A stretch of 64,000 bases of DNA. It comes from Alloalcanivorax xenomutans (GTDB taxonomy: Bacteria > Pseudomonadota > Gammaproteobacteria > Pseudomonadales > Alcanivoracaceae). The notes beneath the pieces were generated by a model. That model saw only the letters and a program-made list of their open reading frames with translations, searched no databases and was not told the DNA's origin. Each line of letters starts with the position of its first letter. Within the stretch, counting starts at the first letter, position 1. Below, one piece after another: positions 34,697 through 44,016 of this stretch. The position numbers and the translations under genes were made by a program. The stretch is from the NCBI RefSeq assembly GCF_900217905.1, contig NZ_OBMO01000002.1, positions 124,922-188,921 of the forward strand, in the 5' to 3' direction.

Positions 34697-36184
34697 ATGA
34701 ACATTACCAGCCTGCTCAGCCGCGCCAGCCGGGGCATCGATGCCGTTCCGGTAACGGTGGAAACCCATCTGGCGCCGGGATTGCCCGGTTTCACCATTGT
34801 CGGCCTGCCGGATACCGCGGTCCGGGAGAGCCGCGACCGGGTCCGCTCGGCGCTGGTCACCAGCGGCTTCGAATTTCCGCAACGGCGCATCACCGTCAAT
34901 CTGGCACCGGCGGACCTGCCCAAGGACGGCGGTCGTTTCGACTTGCCCATCGCCCTGGGCATCCTGCTGGCCAGCGGCCAGTTGGGACGGGTGGACTTCA
35001 ATGGCCACGAATTCATTGGCGAGCTGGCGCTGTCCGGCCGTCTCAATCCGGTGCCGGCGCTGTTGCCCGCCGCGCTGGCCTGCGCCGATGCCGGTCATAC
35101 CCTGGTGGTGCCGGCGGAAAATGCCGACGAGGCGGCACTGGCTGGCGCCCGTACCCTGGCGGTGACCAGCCTCAATGATCTCTGCGCCCATCTGCGCGGC
35201 GCCACGCCCTTGCCTTGCCACCCCGCCCCGGACATCGACCGTCAATCGGCCCCGCATCATCCCTGCCTGGCCGATGTGCGGGGTCAGATCAGTGGCAAGC
35301 GCGTGCTGGAAATCGCCGCCGCCGGCGGCCATTCCCTGCTACTGTGCGGCCCTCCAGGGGCCGGTAAAAGTCTGCTGGCGTCACGGCTGCCGGGCCTGCT
35401 GCCGCCACTGGACCGGGACCAGGCTCTGGAGGTGGCGGCCGTTTACTCACTGCGCGCCAGCCGGCCAGCGGAGCACTTTCTGCAACGCCCCTACCGCAGC
35501 CCCCATCACACCACCTCCGCCATTGCCCTGGTGGGCGGCGGCAGCCGCCCACGGCCGGGGGAAATTTCCCTGGCCCATCATGGCGTGCTGTTCCTTGATG
35601 AGTTGCCGGAATTCGAACGGCGCGTGCTGGAAGTCTTGCGGGAACCGCTGGAGACCGGCGAGGTGCACATCGCCCGCACCGCCCAGCAACTGACGTTCCC
35701 TGCCCGCTTCCAGCTAGTGGCGGCGATGAACCCCTGCCCCTGCGGCTATCTTGGCGATCCCGAACGCGGCTGTGGCTACCGCTGTGAAAAGGCCCGCCGC
35801 TATCAGGCGCGCCTGTCCGGGCCGCTGCTGGATCGCATTGATCTGCACCTGGACCTGCCGCCGCTGCCGGCGGCGGAACTGCTGCAAGGGCAGCCCGGAG
35901 AGAGCAGTGAACGGGTACGCCAGCGAGTGATCGCCGCCCGCCAGCGGCAGCAGCAACGCCAGAGCCGGCTCAACCGGGACCTGCCCGCCGACACGCTGGA
36001 AGCGATACTGGCGCCGCACCGCGCCTGGCTGATCGAGACCATGGAACGGCTTGGCCTGTCCGCCCGCGCGCTGCACCGCAGCTTGCGGGTGGCCCGCACC
36101 ATTGCCGATCTGGCGGGCGCGGACCGGGTGGACCGCGCTCACCTGAGCGAGGCGCTCAGCTATCGGCGGAACCAGGAAAGCTGA
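34697..36184 (+). CDS. yifB: YifB/ComM-type Mg-chelatase-like AAA+ helicase
   Basis: A 495-residue protein of the YifB/ComM family. ComM in Vibrio is a hexameric branch-migration helicase used in natural transformation. The N-terminal lon-protease-like domain (GLPGFTIVGLPDTAVRESRD) spans residues ~1-170. Walker A LLCGPPGAGKS is near 215-225, Walker B GVLFLDELPEF near 297, and a zinc finger (MNPCPCGYLGD, then CGYRC) near 345-370. The C-terminal helical part follows. Its last 29 bp overlap the EamA gene on the other strand. Confidence 0.94.
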   Translation: MNITSLLSRASRGIDAVPVTVETHLAPGLPGFTIVGLPDTAVRESRDRVRSALVTSGFEFPQRRITVNLAPADLPKDGGRFDLPIALGILLASGQLGRVDFNGHEFIGELALSGRLNPVPALLPAALACADAGHTLVVPAENADEAALAGARTLAVTSLNDLCAHLRGATPLPCHPAPDIDRQSAPHHPCLADVRGQISGKRVLEIAAAGGHSLLLCGPPGAGKSLLASRLPGLLPPLDRDQALEVAAVYSLRASRPAEHFLQRPYRSPHHTTSAIALVGGGSRPRPGEISLAHHGVLFLDELPEFERRVLEVLREPLETGEVHIARTAQQLTFPARFQLVAAMNPCPCGYLGDPERGCGYRCEKARRYQARLSGPLLDRIDLHLDLPPLPAAELLQGQPGESSERVRQRVIAARQRQQQRQSRLNRDLPADTLEAILAPHRAWLIETMERLGLSARALHRSLRVARTIADLAGADRVDRAHLSEALSYRRNQES

Positions 36185-37064
36185 CGCCGCCGGCGCGGCG
36201 CAACGGCCGCCGCCAGGTTTCCGCCAGGATCACGCCGGCCAGGGTCAGCCCGCCGCCGATCAGATGCGCCCAGGTCAGCTGTTCGCGCAACAATACTGAA
36301 GCGATCACCGCGGTGAGCAGAGGCATCAGATTGAAGAACAGGCTCATGCGGCTGGGATCGAGCCGGGCGATCCCCTGCATCCACAACAAGGGCGCCACCA
36401 TGGAGGCCAGTACCCCGGCATAGATCACTAGCGGCACGGCCTCGACACTGGCTCCCTGTTGGGGTGACAGCAACAGCAGCGGGAACAGCGCCACCAGCGC
36501 CACCAGCACCTGCAGGTACAGCAGCAGCATGGCCGGCAAGGGCGGCTGCCAGCGTTTCAGTAACACGCCATAGACCGCGTAAGCGAAGGTCGCCAGCACC
36601 ATCAGGGCATCACCCTGGTTAATGCCCCGGGCAACCAGAGTGGCGAAGTCACCGGAAGAGACCACCAGCACCACGCCGCCCAGGGAGATCACCGCGCCCA
36701 CCAGTGCCCCCAGAGTCAGGGGCAGGCCCAGCAATACCGTGGATAAACCCAATGCCATCAAGGGCATCAGCGACAGGATGATGCCCATGTTGGTGGCGCT
36801 GGTGAGGGTGGCGGCATAGTAGGCCAGGGTCTGGTACACCGCCATGCCCAGCAAACCGAGCACGATGATACGGGGAATCAGCGGTTTCACCTGATGACGG
36901 TACCGCCACAGTCGCGGCGCCATCAGCGGCGTCAGCAATGCCCCCGCCAGCACCCAGCGATAAAAGCCGATTTCCGCCGGGAACAGCACGCCCACCGCCA
37001 ACTTGTTGACCACATTGTTGCCGGACCAGATCAGTACCGCCGCCAACGGAAGCAAATACGCCAT
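36156..37064 (-). CDS. EamA/DMT-family transporter
   Basis: A 302-residue inner-membrane protein with ten hydrophobic helices arranged as two EamA repeats (LPLAAVLIWSGNNVVNKLAV and a second starting MVLATFAYAVYGVLLKRW). Such proteins export metabolites or amino acids; the substrate is unknown. ATG 37064 is preceded by GGGAGG; the longer frame upstream runs through the divergent promoter and is rejected. It is divergent from an AraC regulator 92 bp away that probably controls it, and it overlaps the yifB end. Confidence 0.88.
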   Translation of the reverse strand: MAYLLPLAAVLIWSGNNVVNKLAVGVLFPAEIGFYRWVLAGALLTPLMAPRLWRYRHQVKPLIPRIIVLGLLGMAVYQTLAYYAATLTSATNMGIILSLMPLMALGLSTVLLGLPLTLGALVGAVISLGGVVLVVSSGDFATLVARGINQGDALMVLATFAYAVYGVLLKRWQPPLPAMLLLYLQVLVALVALFPLLLLSPQQGASVEAVPLVIYAGVLASMVAPLLWMQGIARLDPSRMSLFFNLMPLLTAVIASVLLREQLTWAHLIGGGLTLAGVILAETWRRPLRRAGGVSFPGSADS

Positions 37065-37156
37065 ACCAGGGGCCTCCCTTTTTCGAGGCGCCATTATGGC
37101 GCTGTCTGAAATAAGCCTTATACTCCTATCCAGACAACCCACAGGGGATTTCGGAC

Positions 37157-37948
37157 ATGACAGCGCCCCATTATCTGCCACTGCCGGATTTCACCACGCT
37201 GCCGTCGCCGGTGTACTTCCGCTACGACGAATTCCCGGCCGGCAGTGAGTCGCTGGAGCACCGCCATGACTGGGGCCAGCTCAACTACACCACCCAGGGC
37301 ATCATGCATTTGCGGGTGGAGGGAAAGCGGTTTTTGTCGCCGCCTCAGTATGCCGTATGGATTCCGCCCGGCGCGGCCCATGGCAGTTACAACCCGAATG
37401 CCGTGATCTACCGCTCGGTGTATATCGACTCGACGCTGTGCGGGGATCTGCCGACCCAGGCCTGCACGGTGGCGATCACCGACATCCTCAAGGCCATCCT
37501 GGTGGATTTCGCCCGGCGCGGCGTGCACGAGCCGGAGCACGAGAGCGATCAGCGGCTGGCGCGGGTGATGCTGGACCAGCTCAGCCTCAGTGCTCAGGGA
37601 GTCCCCTACTTCCTCCCCTACACGGATCACCCGGTGCTCGGCAGGGTCCTGGAGGCGCTGCGGGACAACCCCGCGGATAATCGCACCCAGGTGCAATGGG
37701 CGCGGCAGGCCAACATGACCGAACGCACCCTGGCCCGCCTGTGTCACCGGGAATTGGGCATGCCGCTGGGGGAGTGGCGCCAGCGGTTGCGTTACCTGCT
37801 AGCGCTGGAGGCCCTGGAGCAAGAACACAGCGTCCACGCCATCGCCTATGATCTGGGCTACAGCAACCCGTCCGCGTTCATCGCCATGTTCCGGCGTCTG
37901 GCCGGCACCACCCCGGAACAATACCGGCGGCAAGCCGGGCGAGGATAA
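37157..37948 (+). CDS. AraC-family regulator with cupin sensor domain
   Basis: A 263-residue regulator. The N-terminal cupin (HRHDWGQLNYTTQGIMHL near residues 35-52, then PPGAAHGSYN) binds a small effector. The C-terminal AraC double helix-turn-helix follows from about 165 (QVQWARQANMTERTLARLC and ALEQEHSVHAIAYDLGYSNP). The arrangement is that of regulators controlling an adjacent exporter, here the divergent EamA gene. Confidence 0.9.
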   Translation: MTAPHYLPLPDFTTLPSPVYFRYDEFPAGSESLEHRHDWGQLNYTTQGIMHLRVEGKRFLSPPQYAVWIPPGAAHGSYNPNAVIYRSVYIDSTLCGDLPTQACTVAITDILKAILVDFARRGVHEPEHESDQRLARVMLDQLSLSAQGVPYFLPYTDHPVLGRVLEALRDNPADNRTQVQWARQANMTERTLARLCHRELGMPLGEWRQRLRYLLALEALEQEHSVHAIAYDLGYSNPSAFIAMFRRLAGTTPEQYRRQAGRG

Positions 37949-37955
37949 CGGGACA

Positions 37956-38702
37956 TCAAAGCGTATTACACAGGTGGCCGCCATCCACCGGAATCGCCGC
38001 GCCGCTCATGTAGGAAGAGGCGTCGGAGGCAAGCAGCAGCAACGGACCGGCCAGCTCGTCGATCTGGCCCAGGCGATGGTAGGGGATGCGTTTGATCAGC
38101 TTGCCACCATGGGGGCCCTGGAAAAACTCCCGGTTGATGTCGGTTTCAATGTAACCCGGGCAGATGGCGTTGCAGCGAATGTTGTAGCGGGCGTAATCCA
38201 GAGCGATGGATTTGGTCAGCTGCACCACGCCGGCCTTGGACACGGTGTACGGGGACAGCATGGCGCCCACCCGCAAGCCGAGGATGGAAGCGATATTGAT
38301 AATGTTGCCGGGGCGCTCGTCCCGGCGCCATTGCTGGATGGCGAACTTGCTCACCGCCCAGACGCCGTTGAGGTTGGTGTCCACCACCGCGTTCCAGTCT
38401 TCCTCGGAGAGGGTGTCGGTGGCGCCTTCCCGGGTGATCCCGGCGTTGTTCACCACCACGTCCAGGGCCGGCATGTTCTCGAAAGCCCGCGCCACATTGG
38501 AGTGATCGGACACGTCCATTTCCACCACCCGGGCGTCACGCCCCAGGGCGCGGACTTTTTCCGCGGTGGCTTCGAGTTTGTCCACCCGCCGTGCCGCCAG
38601 CACCAGATCGGCACCGTGCTCGGCCAGCACTTCGGCGAAACGGGCGCCAAAACCGCTGGAAGCACCGGTGATAAGAACGCGTTTGTTAGTGATATCGAAC
38701 AT
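37956..38702 (-). CDS. Short-chain dehydrogenase/reductase (FabG-like)
   Basis: A 248-residue classical SDR: TGASSGFGARFAEVL (residues 11-25), NNAGITREGA near 89, catalytic Ser in INIASILG and YTVSKAG near 153. The C-terminus VDGGHLCNTL is FabG-like. 3-Oxoacyl or related keto-substrate reduction with NAD(P)H is likely. ATG 38702 follows GGGAG. Its gene lies between two AraC-family genes: it converges with one, and the other is upstream on the same strand. Confidence 0.85.
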   Translation of the reverse strand: MFDITNKRVLITGASSGFGARFAEVLAEHGADLVLAARRVDKLEATAEKVRALGRDARVVEMDVSDHSNVARAFENMPALDVVVNNAGITREGATDTLSEEDWNAVVDTNLNGVWAVSKFAIQQWRRDERPGNIINIASILGLRVGAMLSPYTVSKAGVVQLTKSIALDYARYNIRCNAICPGYIETDINREFFQGPHGGKLIKRIPYHRLGQIDELAGPLLLLASDASSYMSGAAIPVDGGHLCNTL

Positions 38703-38872
38703 GGTTGTCTCCCAAACCTGTCTATAAAAAACCAAGCAAAAACGGACCGCAGGAACCCGATCTCGGAGGACTAAGGGCCCGAAAGAGGGCATTGATTGTG
38801 CCGGTTTCCAGTGTCTGGAGTGAAGTCTGTCGCGGCCTGTTACATCTTGGCCGATGGGGCGAGGGCGGAAAC

Positions 38873-39907
38873 TTACAGGTTACCCAGATAGTCGCTGGGC
38901 GGACGGCCGGTCCAGCGGCGGAAAGCCCGGGTGAAGTTGCTGGGTTCGGCGTAACCCAGCTTCTGTGCCACTTGCTGCACGGTGAGGTTGGCCTGGAGAT
39001 AACGTACCGCGCGGGCCATGCGCACTTCTTCCAGCAGATAGCGGTAGCTCACGCCCAGCGCGGCGAGATAGCGGCGCAGGGTCCGTGAGGTCAGGTGGAA
39101 CCCGGTGGCCAGTTGCTCGAGGCTCGGCAAGGCACCTTCCGCCTGCATCAGACGGGCGCGCACCCGCGAGGCCCAGTCCTGATCCGCCTCCAGCCGTTGC
39201 AGTTCCTCCTCGCACCGCTGGGCGGCCATTTGCCGGGAGGATGCGTCCGCCATCGGCAGAGCCTCCCTCAACAGGGCCGCCGGAAAACTGAGCACGGCGG
39301 TATCAGCGCCGAAGCGAACGGTCATGCCCAGCAGCTCCTGATACCGCGCGGCGTAGTCCGGCGACGCATAGGGCAGGGTCAGAGCCGCACCCTGAAAACG
39401 ATCGCCAAGCAAATAACGCAATCCGGCCACCAGCGCGGCGGTGACCACTTCCAGATAGGGGCGGCGAATCTCACCCAGATCGTAGCTTTCCATCAGGGCG
39501 AAACGCACCCACGGCTCTTCCACATCGAGACGCGGCAGACACAGGCGGGTACGCGTGCGGAAATAGCGCTCCAACAATTGCAGCGCATCCCCCAGGTCAC
39601 GGCTGCTGATGGCGGCGTAGCCCAGCAGGCCATGAGCGGTAACGGTAAGCTGCTGCCCCAGGCTCAGAGCGATGGCGGGATCGCCGGACAGCTCCCGGGC
39701 GCTGGCCATGACACGGCGGAACTGATCGAATCTCAACGCCGGCTCGGCACTGTACACCTGAGGCTCCGACAAGCCGGCGTGTGCCAATAAACGGGACGGG
39801 TCGAGCCCCGCTTCGCGGGCCAGCTCCACCAGATTACGCACATAGTTAACCGGGATCGGCGAACGATCACTGGCCAGTGCGGGGTCGTTGTGTAGCGTCC
39901 TGTTCAT
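38873..39907 (-). CDS. AraC-family regulator (arabinose-binding-like N-domain, OruR/ArgR type)
   Basis: A 344-residue regulator with the ~200-residue N-terminal domain of the Arabinose_bd/AraC_binding_2-like group (AREAGLDPSRLLAHAGLSEP, LTVTAHGLLGYAAISSRDLG) and a C-terminal AraC domain (ARAVRYLQANLTVQQVAQKL, GYAEPSNFTRAFRRWTG). The start at 39907 follows TTGAGG; ATG 39919 is an alternative. It is upstream of the SDR on the same strand with a 170-bp gap and may activate it. Confidence 0.88.
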   Translation of the reverse strand: MNRTLHNDPALASDRSPIPVNYVRNLVELAREAGLDPSRLLAHAGLSEPQVYSAEPALRFDQFRRVMASARELSGDPAIALSLGQQLTVTAHGLLGYAAISSRDLGDALQLLERYFRTRTRLCLPRLDVEEPWVRFALMESYDLGEIRRPYLEVVTAALVAGLRYLLGDRFQGAALTLPYASPDYAARYQELLGMTVRFGADTAVLSFPAALLREALPMADASSRQMAAQRCEEELQRLEADQDWASRVRARLMQAEGALPSLEQLATGFHLTSRTLRRYLAALGVSYRYLLEEVRMARAVRYLQANLTVQQVAQKLGYAEPSNFTRAFRRWTGRPPSDYLGNL

Positions 39908-40310
39908 AACCTCAAGCATACACCTGTGCTCAACCGTGTCCGAAAATGACAAGTGGCGGTCCAGGCCGCCCCCTCGATGGCAACCGTAACCCGGACTCCC
40001 CCTGCACTATGCGCCGTTACCACGGGAAACCCAAACCCGTCCCCGGCCGCTGTTCCGCCCCTTGGGAACACAGGAGCCCCACTAACAGCGGCGCGGATGG
40101 CGGATGGGGCGCAATTGTGGCGGTGATCAACGATGGCGGGCGGCCAATCAACCCCCCGGTACGGCAGGCTCTCGAATAAGCTGCGCGCCGCACCCGCGGT
40201 CCCGGAGGCCCGCGGCTACGGCGCGCGACGGGCATGAACCCGATCTCCAATCTAACCTTGTCGCGGCCCGCCCTCGTCGTCCGATCCGACGAACCCGGCT
40301 GGCACCGTGC
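39908..40310. other. 403-bp intergenic region, no gene seen
   Basis: It is GC-rich with several short inverted repeats (for example around 40195-40215) but no open frame that reads like a protein. Plus-strand frames here are rich in Pro, Arg and Gly without recognisable motifs. It could be a decayed gene. Confidence 0.5.
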
Positions 40311-41024
40311 TCAACCCGGCGGGCCCAGCCGCTTCTGCTCCGCTTCGGTGAGCGGGCGCCACTCTCCCGGCGCCAGAGCCGGGTCCAGTACCACGTCGCC
40401 GACCGCCTCCCGATGCAATGCCACCACGCGGTTACCCACCGCCGCCAGCATCCGTTTGACCTGGTGATAACGCCCCTCACTGATGGTCAGGCGCAAACAC
40501 AGAGCATCCACCACCTCCACGTGTGCCTGCCGGGTGGGGCGGGGATCATCGCGCAACACCACGCCCGCCGACAACGCATCAACCTGAGTCCGGGTCACTG
40601 GTTCGGCGGTGGTGACCCGGTAACGCTTGTTGCAATGGTGTTGTGGCGAGGTGATGCGGTGGGACCAGTGGCCATCACTGGTGAGCAACACCAGTCCGGT
40701 GGTGTCCAGATCCAGCCGGCCGGCGGCATGCAACCCGGCGCGCTGGTCACCGGGCAGCAGATCCAGAACGGTGCGGTGGCCCGGGTCGTCGGTGGAACAG
40801 ACCACGCCCACCGGCTTGTGCAGCATCAAATAACGATGCCCTTCCAGTCTCAGCGGCCGTCCTTCCCAGAGCACCCGCATATCCGTTTGCAGACGCCGCT
40901 CCGGTTTGGCGGGCAGCTCGCCGCCGGCACCGTCGAACACCTGAATGGCGCCGGAGCGGATCAGGGTTTTGACTTGTTTGCGGGTGAGCCCGGTGGCGTG
41001 GGCAACGAAGTAGTCGAGACGCAT
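40311..41024 (-). CDS. rsuA: RsuA-family 16S rRNA pseudouridine synthase
   Basis: A 237-residue enzyme that isomerises a uridine in ribosomal RNA, probably U516 of 16S. The N-terminal S4 domain (LDYFVAHATGLTRKQVKTLI) leads to the catalytic core with Asp in AAGRLDLDTTGLVLLT near residue 103, and GRYHQVKRMLAAVGNRVVAL near 193. ATG 41024 begins the family N-terminus. The gene is divergent from rep. Confidence 0.87.
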   Translation of the reverse strand: MRLDYFVAHATGLTRKQVKTLIRSGAIQVFDGAGGELPAKPERRLQTDMRVLWEGRPLRLEGHRYLMLHKPVGVVCSTDDPGHRTVLDLLPGDQRAGLHAAGRLDLDTTGLVLLTSDGHWSHRITSPQHHCNKRYRVTTAEPVTRTQVDALSAGVVLRDDPRPTRQAHVEVVDALCLRLTISEGRYHQVKRMLAAVGNRVVALHREAVGDVVLDPALAPGEWRPLTEAEQKRLGPPG

Positions 41025-41124
41025 GGCGGGCAGTATAGCGCCTTCGTCATCAGGCGTCGGCGGACACTGTTTCATGCCGCCGTGGCTGCTATGATACGCG
41101 CCTTCGTTTACCCCTGGAGCCATC

Positions 41125-43146
41125 ATGACCTCGTTGAATCCTCGCCAACGGGAAGCGGTCCATTACGCCGACGGCCCACTGCTGGTGCTGGCCGGAGCGG
41201 GGTCTGGCAAGACCAGCGTGATCACCCGCAAGATCGCCTGGCTGATCCAGGAGCGGGGCGTGCCGGCCCGGCGCATCGCCGCCGTGACCTTCACCAACAA
41301 GGCGGCCCGGGAAATGAAGGAACGGGTGCAAAGCCTGGTCCAGGGCGGCCAGAGCCGGGGCCTGATCGTCTCCACTTTCCACAACCTGGGTCTGCGCATT
41401 CTCAAAAGCGAACTCAAGGCCTGCGGCCTGCGTTCCGGCTTCTCCATTCTCGACCAGACCGATAGCCGTGAGATCCTCAAGGAAATCCTGCTTCAAGGGG
41501 AATCCGAGCGGGACCTGAACGCGGTGGAAGCGGTGCACAAATGCCTGTCGGACTGGAAGAACGAGCTGGTCTCCCCCGAGGAAGCGGTGAGCCAGGCCCA
41601 GACCGAGGAAGAAGTACGCGCGGCCATGGCCTACAGCGGCTACAACCGCATGCTGCGCGCCTGCAACGCGGTGGATTTCGATGACCTGATCATGATGCCG
41701 GTGCAGCTGTTCCGCGAACAGCCACGGATTCTGGAGAAGTGGCGTCATCGCCTGCAATACCTGTTGGTGGACGAATATCAGGACACCAACGGCGCCCAGT
41801 ACGAGCTGGTGCGCATGCTGACCCTGCCGGAAGGCCGCTTCACCGTGGTCGGCGATGACGACCAGTCAATCTACGCCTGGCGCGGCGCCCGCCCGGAAAA
41901 CCTGGATCAGTTGCAGCAGGACTGGCCGGCCCTGAAAGTGGTGAAGCTGGAACAGAATTACCGCTCCACCGGCCGCATCCTCAAGGCCGCCAACACGGTG
42001 ATCGCCAACAATCCCCACGTGTTCGAGAAAAGCCTGTGGTCGGACTACGGCTACGGCGAACCAATACGGGTGGCGGCGCTGCGCGACGAGGACGGGGAAA
42101 CCGACTGGATCGCCGGCGATCTGTTTCACCGCCGCCTGCAGCGGGGGCTGCACTGGAAGGACTTCGCCATTCTCTATCGCGGCAACTTCCAGTCCCGCAT
42201 CCTGGAAATGAAGCTGCAATCGCTGTCGATTCCCTACAAGGTCTCCGGCGGCACCAGTTTCTTCTCGCGCAGCGAGATCAAGGATCTGATGTGCTATCTG
42301 CGCTTGCTGGTGAATCCGGACGACGACAACGCCTTTTTGCGCATCATCAATACGCCCCGCCGGGAGGTGGGCCCGGCCACCCTGGAAAAGCTGGCGGCCT
42401 GGGCGGGCCGGCGCGATCAGGGCCTGTATCACGTCTGCGGCGACCTTGGTCTGAGCGAGGCCATGCCACCGAAGGCGGCGGAGAAACTGCGGGAGTTCAA
42501 ACAGTGGCTTGATGGCAAGCGTGAACATTGCTTCCGGCACAATAGCCTGCAGGCGGTGAAGGAACTGATCACCGAAATGGACTACGAAGGCTGGATCATG
42601 CAAAACGCCTCCAGCCCGCGCATCGGTGAAAAGCGCATCGAAAACGTCTGGCAGTTGGTGCGCAATATCGAGCGCATGCTGGAAAAGCAGGAAGAAGAGG
42701 ACGACGGGTCCAGCGACCTTGAAGCGGTAATCGGCAAGCTGGTACTGATGGACATGCTGGAGCAGCAGGACGAGGAAGACGACTCCGACCGGGTCCAGTT
42801 GATGACCCTGCATGCTTCAAAAGGGCTGGAGTTTCCCCATGTTTACATGATGGGCGTGGAGGAGGAGCTGCTTCCCCACCGCACCAGCATCGAGGAAGAC
42901 AATATCGTCGAGGAACGCCGCCTGATGTACGTGGGCATCACCCGGGCGCGGGAAACCCTCACCCTGACCCAGGCGCGCACCCGCAAACAGTATGGCGAGA
43001 AGGTGGATACCACACCGAGCCGTTTTATCGACGAACTGCCGCCGGACGATCTGGAATATATCGGAGAAGGCGCCCCCCGCGATGAGGAACGGGACAACGA
43101 GATGGCCGAAGCCAGCCTGGCCAATCTCAAGGCGCTGCTGGAGTAA
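41125..43146 (+). CDS. rep: ATP-dependent DNA helicase Rep
   Basis: This 673-residue SF1 3'-5' helicase helps replication forks past protein barriers. Walker A AGAGSGKTSVITRK is near residues 23-36, Walker B LLVDEYQDTN near 214, motif III VVGDDDQSIYAWRGA near 240, motif IV QNYRSTGRIL near 278, motif V TLHASKGLEFPHVY near 558 and motif VI VGITRARETL near 600. Length and the tail (ANLKALLE) fit Rep rather than the longer UvrD. Confidence 0.94.
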   Translation: MTSLNPRQREAVHYADGPLLVLAGAGSGKTSVITRKIAWLIQERGVPARRIAAVTFTNKAAREMKERVQSLVQGGQSRGLIVSTFHNLGLRILKSELKACGLRSGFSILDQTDSREILKEILLQGESERDLNAVEAVHKCLSDWKNELVSPEEAVSQAQTEEEVRAAMAYSGYNRMLRACNAVDFDDLIMMPVQLFREQPRILEKWRHRLQYLLVDEYQDTNGAQYELVRMLTLPEGRFTVVGDDDQSIYAWRGARPENLDQLQQDWPALKVVKLEQNYRSTGRILKAANTVIANNPHVFEKSLWSDYGYGEPIRVAALRDEDGETDWIAGDLFHRRLQRGLHWKDFAILYRGNFQSRILEMKLQSLSIPYKVSGGTSFFSRSEIKDLMCYLRLLVNPDDDNAFLRIINTPRREVGPATLEKLAAWAGRRDQGLYHVCGDLGLSEAMPPKAAEKLREFKQWLDGKREHCFRHNSLQAVKELITEMDYEGWIMQNASSPRIGEKRIENVWQLVRNIERMLEKQEEEDDGSSDLEAVIGKLVLMDMLEQQDEEDDSDRVQLMTLHASKGLEFPHVYMMGVEEELLPHRTSIEEDNIVEERRLMYVGITRARETLTLTQARTRKQYGEKVDTTPSRFIDELPPDDLEYIGEGAPRDEERDNEMAEASLANLKALLE

Positions 43147-43240
43147 CAGGGTTCCGGAAAGCCCACGAACCGGGCCATGAAACCGCTGGAGCTTTATCCG
43201 GGCGGCGAGCCGCTGCAAGCGAATCCTTTGCCGCCAAGGC

Positions 43241-43315
43241 CCATTCGCTGGCAAACCAGCGTCCCACAGGCTCTGCTACGAAGCCGCTGTGGGAGCTGCC
43301 TTGGCAGCGAATGGC
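43241..43315. repeat. REP-like palindrome, copy 1
   Basis: A 75-bp imperfect stem-loop runs from CCATTCGCTGG to GGCAGCGAATGG. Its right half (43275-43315) recurs in inverted orientation at 49129-49171 with one extra base. It lies between rep and the cytochrome gene, which converge. Confidence 0.8.
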
Positions 43316-43328
43316 GTATCCGCCGAAA

Positions 43329-43790
43329 CTACTGGCTGTTCTCGACGATGTATTCCACCGCGTTGCGGATTTCCTCTTCGGAGCAATCCATGCACATGCC
43401 TTTGGGCGGCATGGCATTGAAGCCTTCGAAAGCGTGCTTGACCAGGGTGTCCATGCCCTTTTCGATATGGCTGGCCCACTGACCCGCATCACCGAACTTG
43501 GGCGCGCCGGCGGCGCCGGTGGCGTGACAGGCGGCACAGCCGGTATCGTACACGGCCTGGCCGGAACGGGGTTCACCGCTCCCTTCCGCGGCGGCCACCG
43601 CGCTGCCGCACTCTTCGCCTTCCACGCACACGGACCCCACCGGTTTGATCCGCTCGGCGGTGGCACGGTCACCCAGAACCGAGCGCTCGCCCAGAGGATA
43701 CGGGGAAATGTCCTTGGTGCTGGCGGCCATTACAGCGCCGGCGAACAGGGTGGCCAGTACAATCAGGCCAGCAGTCAGCATTTTTTTCAC
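43329..43790 (-). CDS. Cytochrome c5 family protein
   Basis: A 153-residue periplasmic electron carrier. An N-terminal signal peptide (KKMLTAGLIVLATLFAGAVMA) is followed by a ~50-residue linker containing two cysteines (SVCVEGEECGS). The heme motif CAACH is near residue 88 with distal Met in FNAMPPKG near 126. The C5-specific disulfide cysteines are in GMCMDC. The GTG at 43790 follows AGGTGG. The extra cysteine pair in the linker is not part of the standard c5 fold. Confidence 0.9.
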   Translation of the reverse strand: MKKMLTAGLIVLATLFAGAVMAASTKDISPYPLGERSVLGDRATAERIKPVGSVCVEGEECGSAVAAAEGSGEPRSGQAVYDTGCAACHATGAAGAPKFGDAGQWASHIEKGMDTLVKHAFEGFNAMPPKGMCMDCSEEEIRNAVEYIVENSQ

Positions 43791-44016
43791 GGTTCCACCT
43801 CGGTTATTGGTATGTCCCGAAACACAGCTTTGAATAACGCCCGGCTGCCCCTCGGGGCCGGGACTCATTCAGAGACGTGCCGGCTCTGTTTGTTATTGCG
43901 GGCGCGATTATACCCTCAGAAATCGCGGGGATAAAATCAGTACCTTGGGAGTAGCTATCTGGAGGCAAAATGGGCATCCAGCAGGCGGGATGGAAATAGG
44001 CTGAACAGGCCCTAGC

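Noticed and set aside
39946-40179. A 77-codon plus-strand frame between the AraC and rsuA genes
   Set aside because: No ribosome site, no motif and Pro/Arg/Gly-rich composition typical of chance frames in GC-rich DNA.
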